Below are positions 32,992 through 36,369 of a stretch of DNA of 36,369 bases, piece after piece (the stretch's first letter is position 1; each line of letters starts with the position of its first letter). The translations under genes were made by a program, and so were the position numbers. The DNA is from a virus, in the IMG/VR virus record IMGVR_UViG_3300045125_000108, positions 1 to 36,369 of that record; one strand, given 5' to 3'. The notes under the pieces were generated by a model. That model was not told where the DNA came from and searched no databases. It saw nothing but the letters and a program-made list of their open reading frames with translations.

Positions 32992-33054
32992 CAGTTTGAT
33001 GAATTAATGAGAAAAATCTATGATGAGCATTTCTCTCATTTTGATTTCAGATAA
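32988..33054 (+). CDS. tiny protein, frameshifted
   Basis: ATG 32988 overlaps the previous stop (ATGA). After one break the frame reads DELMRKIYDEHFSHFDFR and stops. The reading may go on past a misread stop (YERWRLDYVN), so the true length is unclear. Confidence 0.35.
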
Positions 33055-33117
33055 TATGAACGGTGGAGATTAGATTACGTAAATTGCATAATGCAATGAT
33101 TTAATGTATGAATATGT

Positions 33118-33396
33118 GTGATTATATGGAGCCATTATTTAGATATAAATGAAATGAAACAAATCTATGCTGATAATTATGATGACCAAGTTTCTGATTA
33201 TATCCTCGGAGAGGCTGTAGCAGAATTTAATGGTCGACTAGATAATTATGCAGATGAATTATTAAATGACATTATTGATAATATTAAAGAGGATATATTA
33301 GATAATGTTAGTTATGAACAAAAGGATATTGATGTTATGCAGGCTAGTATTAGTTTGGCTAAACATTATATTCGCCACTTTCAAATGATGAATTAA
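33118..33396 (+). CDS. hypothetical helical protein
   Basis: 92 codons open. A solid coding part runs from EMKQIYADNYDDQVSDYILG through NYADELLNDIIDNIKEDILD to SISLAKHYIRHFQMMN. Strongly helical and acidic. The start is uncertain (GTG 33118, or an internal ATG before KQIYAD). No family recognised. The end overlaps another coding frame by a few bases. Confidence 0.5.
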   Translation: MIIWSHYLDINEMKQIYADNYDDQVSDYILGEAVAEFNGRLDNYADELLNDIIDNIKEDILDNVSYEQKDIDVMQASISLAKHYIRHFQMMN

Positions 33397-33642
33397 GACG
33401 GGACTTGAAATGGCTAATTCATTCTTTGACGGGTTATGGGATTGAGGTTACTTTGACTAATCAATTAATTGAATATATGCAGGAAGTCATTTAATTAATT
33501 GGTGATGAACAAAGATTATATTATGCATCTTTGATGAAATGGAAAAGGTTGGATATAAACTCTAAGGCATTTAACGAATTAGATTTAAATATAACTAATA
33601 TAGGACAGATTATTGCTACCCGCCATTTATTGTCAGTGGCTA
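33387..33642 (+). CDS. hypothetical protein with an in-frame stop
   Basis: A coding-like frame DELRRDLKWLIHSLTGYGIE, TLTNQLIEYMQEVI, a TAA at 33492-33494, then in the same frame LIGDEQRLYYASLMKWKRLD and LDLNITNIGQIIATRHL. Read as one gene, the TAA is a misread codon inside an AT-rich run (TTTAATTAATTGG). It probably ends by 33642, where the next promoter begins. No family recognised. Confidence 0.35.
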
Positions 33643-33652
33643 GTGATATACT
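33630..33652 (+). promoter_or_regulatory. short-spaced promoter, copy 15
   Basis: TTGTCA, 11 nt, TATACT, then GAGGAGAAAAGGGA before ATG 33681. The rightmost copy seen. Confidence 0.6.
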
Positions 33653-33680
33653 GGGCATTCAAAACAGAGGAGAAAAGGGA

Positions 33681-33849
33681 ATGCGAGAAGAACCAGGAAT
33701 GTTCACAGAGAAAGTTGGACCCACATCTACAAAGCGCTTGGTAGACGCAGGCTGCTAGTGGTCTTGATATCAGGCACAGAGTCATCCGAAGATTTGACAT
33801 GCTAGAGGCTGAGGCACAGTACGAAGAGGCCCATGGCGTGAGCATGTAG
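33681..33849 (+). CDS. hypothetical protein, frameshifted
   Basis: MREEPGMFTEKV, then through breaks THIYKAL and ASGLDIRHRVIRRFDMLEAE, AQYEEAHGVSM. About 55 residues, helical. AAAAGGGA precedes the ATG. No family recognised. Confidence 0.45.
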
Positions 33850-33863
33850 GAAGACGACTACTG

Positions 33864-34006
33864 ATGACGCAATGCAGTCCTATGGAGCGGAAGTACTGGC
33901 GAGGCCATGCAGACGCTCTAGCACATCTGTATAAGTACTTACATATGACCGTATCATTACGCAAATTGCTGGATATGAAAACGGGAGGACGAAGAATGAG
34001 TATTAG
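33864..34006 (+). CDS. small hypothetical protein, one frameshift
   Basis: About 47 residues: MTQCSPMERKYWRGHADALA, HLYKYLHMTVS, then after a break near 33960 QIAGYENGRTKNEY. Short proteins with MERxYWRGxADAL are familiar from actinophages. It overlaps the next ATG by about 11 bases. Confidence 0.5.
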
Positions 34007-34184
34007 ATCTACATAGAAGCAAACACGTAGGGACGATGTATTTAATCAATTGTTAGATATTAATGAGAAGTTAACTAATCTAACAGTATTCCCATCATTA
34101 TGTTGGGTATGGACCTTTGACATAATTAAAGATATCTTTGATAACACTGATACTGGTCAGGACGAAGCAATTAAGTTGAGGTAA
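33996..34184 (+). CDS. hypothetical protein with an early in-frame TAG
   Basis: 62 codons: MSIRST, a TAG at 34014-34016, then KQTRRDDVFNQLLDINEKLT, NLTVFPSLCWVWTFDIIKDI and NTDTGQDEAIKLR. The rest is unbroken, so the TAG is a misread codon or an amber readthrough site. A start downstream of the TAG is not obvious. Helical; family unknown. Confidence 0.45.
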
Positions 34185-34186
34185 GC

Positions 34187-34352
34187 TGCCTTAAAACAAA
34201 TCTTTTGATAAGTTCTTTGGAAGATTGCGGCGAACTTGGTCTCCAGCATGGACATGGGCGGCGAAATCACGGAGGAGGTCATCAGAGATTGGATGAGTGG
34301 AGAACGACTTCATTGAAAACGTCTCTGATGAAGACAGTACATGGAGGAAGCC
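34187..34352 (+). pseudogene. badly broken coding stretch
   Basis: Pieces in three frames look coding: FDKFFGRL, AANLVSSMDMGGEITEEVIR with DWMSGER, and DFIENVSDEDSTW. They fit a small acidic protein of about 55 residues, but no continuous reading is possible. Read error is more likely than true decay. Confidence 0.35.
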
Positions 34353-34363
34353 GCAGATGAGCA

Positions 34364-34474
34364 ATGACACCCACAGGGATTTTGGCTGGTCCAGAAACAA
34401 CTGACCTGGCAAGTAGGGCCTGGTTGGAGAACGGGCAGGAAGAACTGGCTAGATCTATAATTAAATCATTATAG
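34364..34474 (+). CDS. small hypothetical protein
   Basis: 36 residues, intact: MTPTGILAGPETTDLASRAW then LENGQEELARSIIKSL. One helix-rich peptide. No family recognised and no strong ribosome site (CAGATGAG). Confidence 0.4.
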   Translation: MTPTGILAGPETTDLASRAWLENGQEELARSIIKSL

Positions 34475-34600
34475 ACCCAGCTGAAGATATAACTAACAAA
34501 AGACAACTTAATAGTGGGCGCAAGGGCAAAAATTTTCTCTTACGGGTACATAATCGTGAATTCTGATAAATATAAATGTCTATAGAAGTAGACACAACAA

Positions 34601-34742
34601 ATGACAACAAAGCGTGAATATCTAGCAAGCAGCAGATCACAGTGGGAAAGCGTGGTCGCTTTTCTGGTGCAGCTAAGACAGCTTTGGCAGAGGCGGAAAG
34701 AACGGAATCAAGTTTACCGCTGAAGTCAAGACTCCAAAGTAG
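34601..34742 (+). CDS. small basic actinophage protein, one or two frameshifts
   Basis: About 46 residues: MTTKREYLAS, then ITVGKRGRFSGAAKTALAEA and NGIKFTAEVKTPK-stop. The K/RGRFSxxAxxALAxAxxxG pattern is one I know from small actinophage proteins, function unknown. An 11-bp hairpin (GACAGGGCTGG / CCAGCCTTGTC, 34759-34788) follows and could terminate or stabilise the message. Confidence 0.55.
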
Positions 34743-34837
34743 CAATCCTCAGCATTTGGACAGGGCTGGACGAACCTCCAGCCTTGTCTGGATGCTAATA
34801 GCAAGGTCATCAACTCAATACAGGAAAAGGCGGAACT

Positions 34838-35099
34838 ATGAGTAAGAAAACACAAGAACACAAAGTAGGGGAACTATCAACAGAGGCTTTAGATACAACG
34901 TTTGGTTTAATCCAAGTTTAGCAGCACAAATTATCATCAAGCAGCCCTATATATGTCCTCAAGATAAACCAATGGATTTAATGAAGGAAATCATTATAAC
35001 TCCAAGCCAGCCGTTTTCGAGTCAGAGTGGGAACACGACCAAACTTCGGCGGGACTAATGTTAGCAGGCACATCTGGCGGAAGTAATAGAAATGCATGA
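34838..35099 (+). CDS. hypothetical protein, badly frameshifted
   Basis: ATG 34838 has AGGAAAAGGCGG upstream and reads MSKKTQEHKVGELSTEALDT. Later coding-like pieces are FNEGNHYNSKPAVFESEWEH and DQTSAGLMLAGTSGGSNRNA-stop. Perhaps 85 residues in all. No family recognised. Confidence 0.4.
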
Positions 35100-35177
35100 A
35101 CCTCTAGAATAACCTATTAAACCGAGGTGATCAACAGATCCAAGTATTACTTTGATAGGTTATAATCAAATAAGCTT

Positions 35178-35236
35178 AAGGGACAGTATGTCCAATTTGT
35201 ACAGATTGTACATTTTGGATATATATGTCCCTTTTG
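35178..35236 (+). terminator. terminator-like long hairpin
   Basis: AAGGGACA (35178) pairs with TGTCCCTT (35226), followed by TTGTTAT; a GTACA/TGTAC pair sits in the loop. It comes after the last clear rightward gene. From here to 35444 no sure gene is seen; a start-less open frame (35166-35435, with YICPFCYINIGAKNPFDEES) overlaps the hairpin and is doubtful. Confidence 0.45.
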
Positions 35237-35443
35237 TTATATAAACATAGGGGCAAAAAATCCCTTTGATGAAGAATCTTTTAAATTCCCAGAAATTTCT
35301 GCCAGAATAGATCAAAAACATATATTAAATCTAATAGAATATGTATATAAAATAGATCAAAAAATCTGGCAAAATTGTATGGGCAATTTTCCCGTTTTAC
35401 GGGGCTATTTACAAATTCTCCATGAAATATGGTAGCTATTGAC

Positions 35444-35554
35444 ATGCCTAAATTTATATGCTATGCATATATGTGGGGCAAAATGGAGCATTATGGGGAG
35501 TTAGATATGGAGGATGTTCAATTACATAGGCAAATCTCAATATATGATATTTAA
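35444..35554 (+). CDS. doubtful small open frame
   Basis: 36 codons (MPKFICYAYMWGKMEHYGEL, then MEDVQLHRQISIYDI). Further on, RSHDRALKAIGGS in another frame looks coding, so a rightward gene to about 35638 may be broken here. The opposite strand also has a 60-codon frame (35454-35636), so even the strand is uncertain. Confidence 0.2.
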   Translation: MPKFICYAYMWGKMEHYGELDMEDVQLHRQISIYDI

Positions 35555-35677
35555 TAATAATTGATAGCGAATTAATAGCCATATATTCTCTCAAGTCGTT
35601 CTCATGATAGGGCTTTAAAAGCCATAGGAGGCTCATAGAGAGAGGTAGTTGAATTGGGCGGGAATCTAGGATACTAG

Positions 35678-35851
35678 CTATTCTTCAAATGAAATCTGTG
35701 TAGCCCATATGTCTTGATTCAAGGATTCTTCGGGCTTATTTCCACCATATATTTGGATCCATCATATGATCTGGAACCTTCTTCCATTAGGATATATATA
35801 ATGTAATACTCATGGGGTACTAGTGTCAAGGATTACTTCATCTGCTGCCAT
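35678..35851 (-). CDS. hypothetical protein, frameshifted
   Basis: About 57 residues on the minus strand: MAADEVILDTSTP, MEEGSRSYDGSKYMVEISP and, after breaks, ESLNQDIWATQISFEE. It starts 4 nt after the stop of the gene to its right, so they form an operon. Family unknown. Confidence 0.35.
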
Positions 35852-35854
35852 TAT

Positions 35855-36181
35855 TTATTTATAGAATCCCATCTCTCCTTTGAGATGATATCTATATATT
35901 CTCTTACCTATGATATCTACCCTTGTATCTCCGTCCCAAAGTGTCCCTAGATAATGAGTATATATCCCTTGATTATTCCGCCAATTTCTCCAGTGAGATA
36001 AGGGCATTTTCATTTACTTTTACATCAAAGTATTCGTCGCTCCAACATTGTTCTGGAGATGACCAGTCTGTATTAATATAATATCCACCTAATTTAACCC
36101 AATGATCTGTATCTTTTTCTTTGAGTCAGAGTTTCAGCATATACAGCATAATCCAGTTAAACCATCTGAGTAGCGATCCAT
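35855..36181 (-). CDS. hypothetical protein, frameshifted
   Basis: About 108 residues over three frames: MDRYSDGLTGLCCIC, DTDHWVKLGGYYINTDWSSP, EQCWSDEYFDVKVNENA, SHWRNWRNNQGIYTHYLG and VDIIGKRIYRYHLKGEMGF. Trp- and Tyr-rich with an N-terminal cysteine cluster. Minus-strand sense is supported by one coherent peptide running through. Family unknown. The 36182-36286 stretch beyond holds nothing I can assign. Confidence 0.4.
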
Positions 36182-36286
36182 CATTTATCGCTCTATTTAG
36201 CCTCAATAGGCTTTTAAATTTAGGCGAAGTTGATGCAGTTGGAGAAGGTTTCTTTCTACTTTCGACTGCACTTTAGGGTCTGTAGG

Positions 36287-36369
36287 TGAAGCGGTGCACA
36301 GCGAAAGCGTTTCACGATAAATGCGAAAACGGTTAAACACCCATCTGATAGTAACTGAACGAAGTACAA
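36287..36369. other. sequencing-adapter remnant, right end
   Basis: Reverse complement of the left-end adapter: TGAAGCGG, GCGAAAGCGTTTCACGATAA, ATGCGAAAACGGTTAAACA, CTGAACGAAGTACAA. From memory this matches Nanopore rapid adapter plus sequencing adapter. It is technical sequence. Confidence 0.85.

Noticed and set aside
33996-35640. Minus-strand frames at 34191-34861 and 35454-35636
   Set aside because: For the first group, plus-strand peptides with familiar actinophage patterns and ribosome sites explain the region better; the last is left undecided.
1-36369. Inverted terminal repeats of a linear, protein-primed genome
   Set aside because: The repeated ends match adapter sequence as I know it, with the same order of blocks at both ends; no DNA polymerase B or terminal-protein gene is present.

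Overview
The window looks like one near-raw long read, or a lightly polished read, from a tailed phage (or phage-like element) of a low-GC actinobacterium, plausibly a freshwater one. Evidence for an actinobacterial host: a DUF7455-type zinc-ribbon gene, a DUF932/TIGR03299 gene, a YubB-like gene, a monomeric class II (B12-dependent) ribonucleotide reductase, and many tiny zinc-ribbon genes, as is usual in actinophages. No terminase, portal, capsid or DNA polymerase gene was recognised, so this is part of a genome, not a demonstrated complete one. Both ends carry what I recognise from memory as Oxford Nanopore rapid/transposase adapter sequence, in inverted orientation. The apparent inverted terminal repeat is therefore a library artefact. 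Many genes are broken by single-base frameshifts, heavily in about 1-5 kb and 28-36 kb and not at all in 12.9-17.6 kb. I treat these breaks as read errors unless stated otherwise and annotate each gene across them.

Layout. (1) 0.1-4.75 kb, minus strand: a tailoring-enzyme cassette with a short-chain dehydrogenase, three 2-oxoglutarate/Fe(II) oxygenases, a DUF6065-like protein, an acetyltransferase-like protein and one unknown. (2) 4.77-15.4 kb, minus strand: tail-fibre or adhesin genes. These are a fibronectin-III protein with a hexapeptide repeat and a Hint-like C-terminus, a giant repeat protein, two fibre paralogues, two further fibre genes and a small baseplate-like protein. (3) 15.4-17.6 kb: a holin-like protein and the intact class II ribonucleotide reductase. 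(4) 17.66-17.83 kb: a divergent promoter region with a palindrome. (5) 17.8-19.26 kb, plus strand: a membrane-anchored lysozyme-like gene and four small genes, closed by a strong terminator. (6) 19.3-23.1 kb: mixed strands, with two more 2OG oxygenases, a sulfotransferase, small zinc and membrane proteins, an SGNH-like candidate, and a near-match to the ParB site parS. (7) 23.3-35.1 kb, plus strand: an early-type region of more than 35 small genes, a tRNA-Asp and a candidate structured RNA. (8) 35.1-36.29 kb: poorly readable, with two minus-strand open frames.

Region 7 is the most unusual. Its genes sit in short translationally coupled strings (TAATG or ATGA overlaps). Most strings are headed by the same promoter: TTGTCA or a one-base variant, an 11-nt (rarely 12-nt) spacer, a TATAAT-like -10, then a leader with AACGAAAGGA just before the ATG. 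I count 15 copies. Several strings are separated by a second repeated element of about 100 bp that contains paired perfect DnaA boxes (TTATCCACA) 20-21 bp apart, next to palindromes and, in two copies, between inverted GGCGTGTCG/CGACACGCC ends. Minus-strand late genes instead use an extended -10 (TGGTATAAT or TGGTAGAAT), twice only 6 nt from the ATG, which suggests leaderless transcripts. The window therefore shows two promoter classes, a multi-copy DnaA-box element, and a rich set of modification enzymes next to the tail genes.
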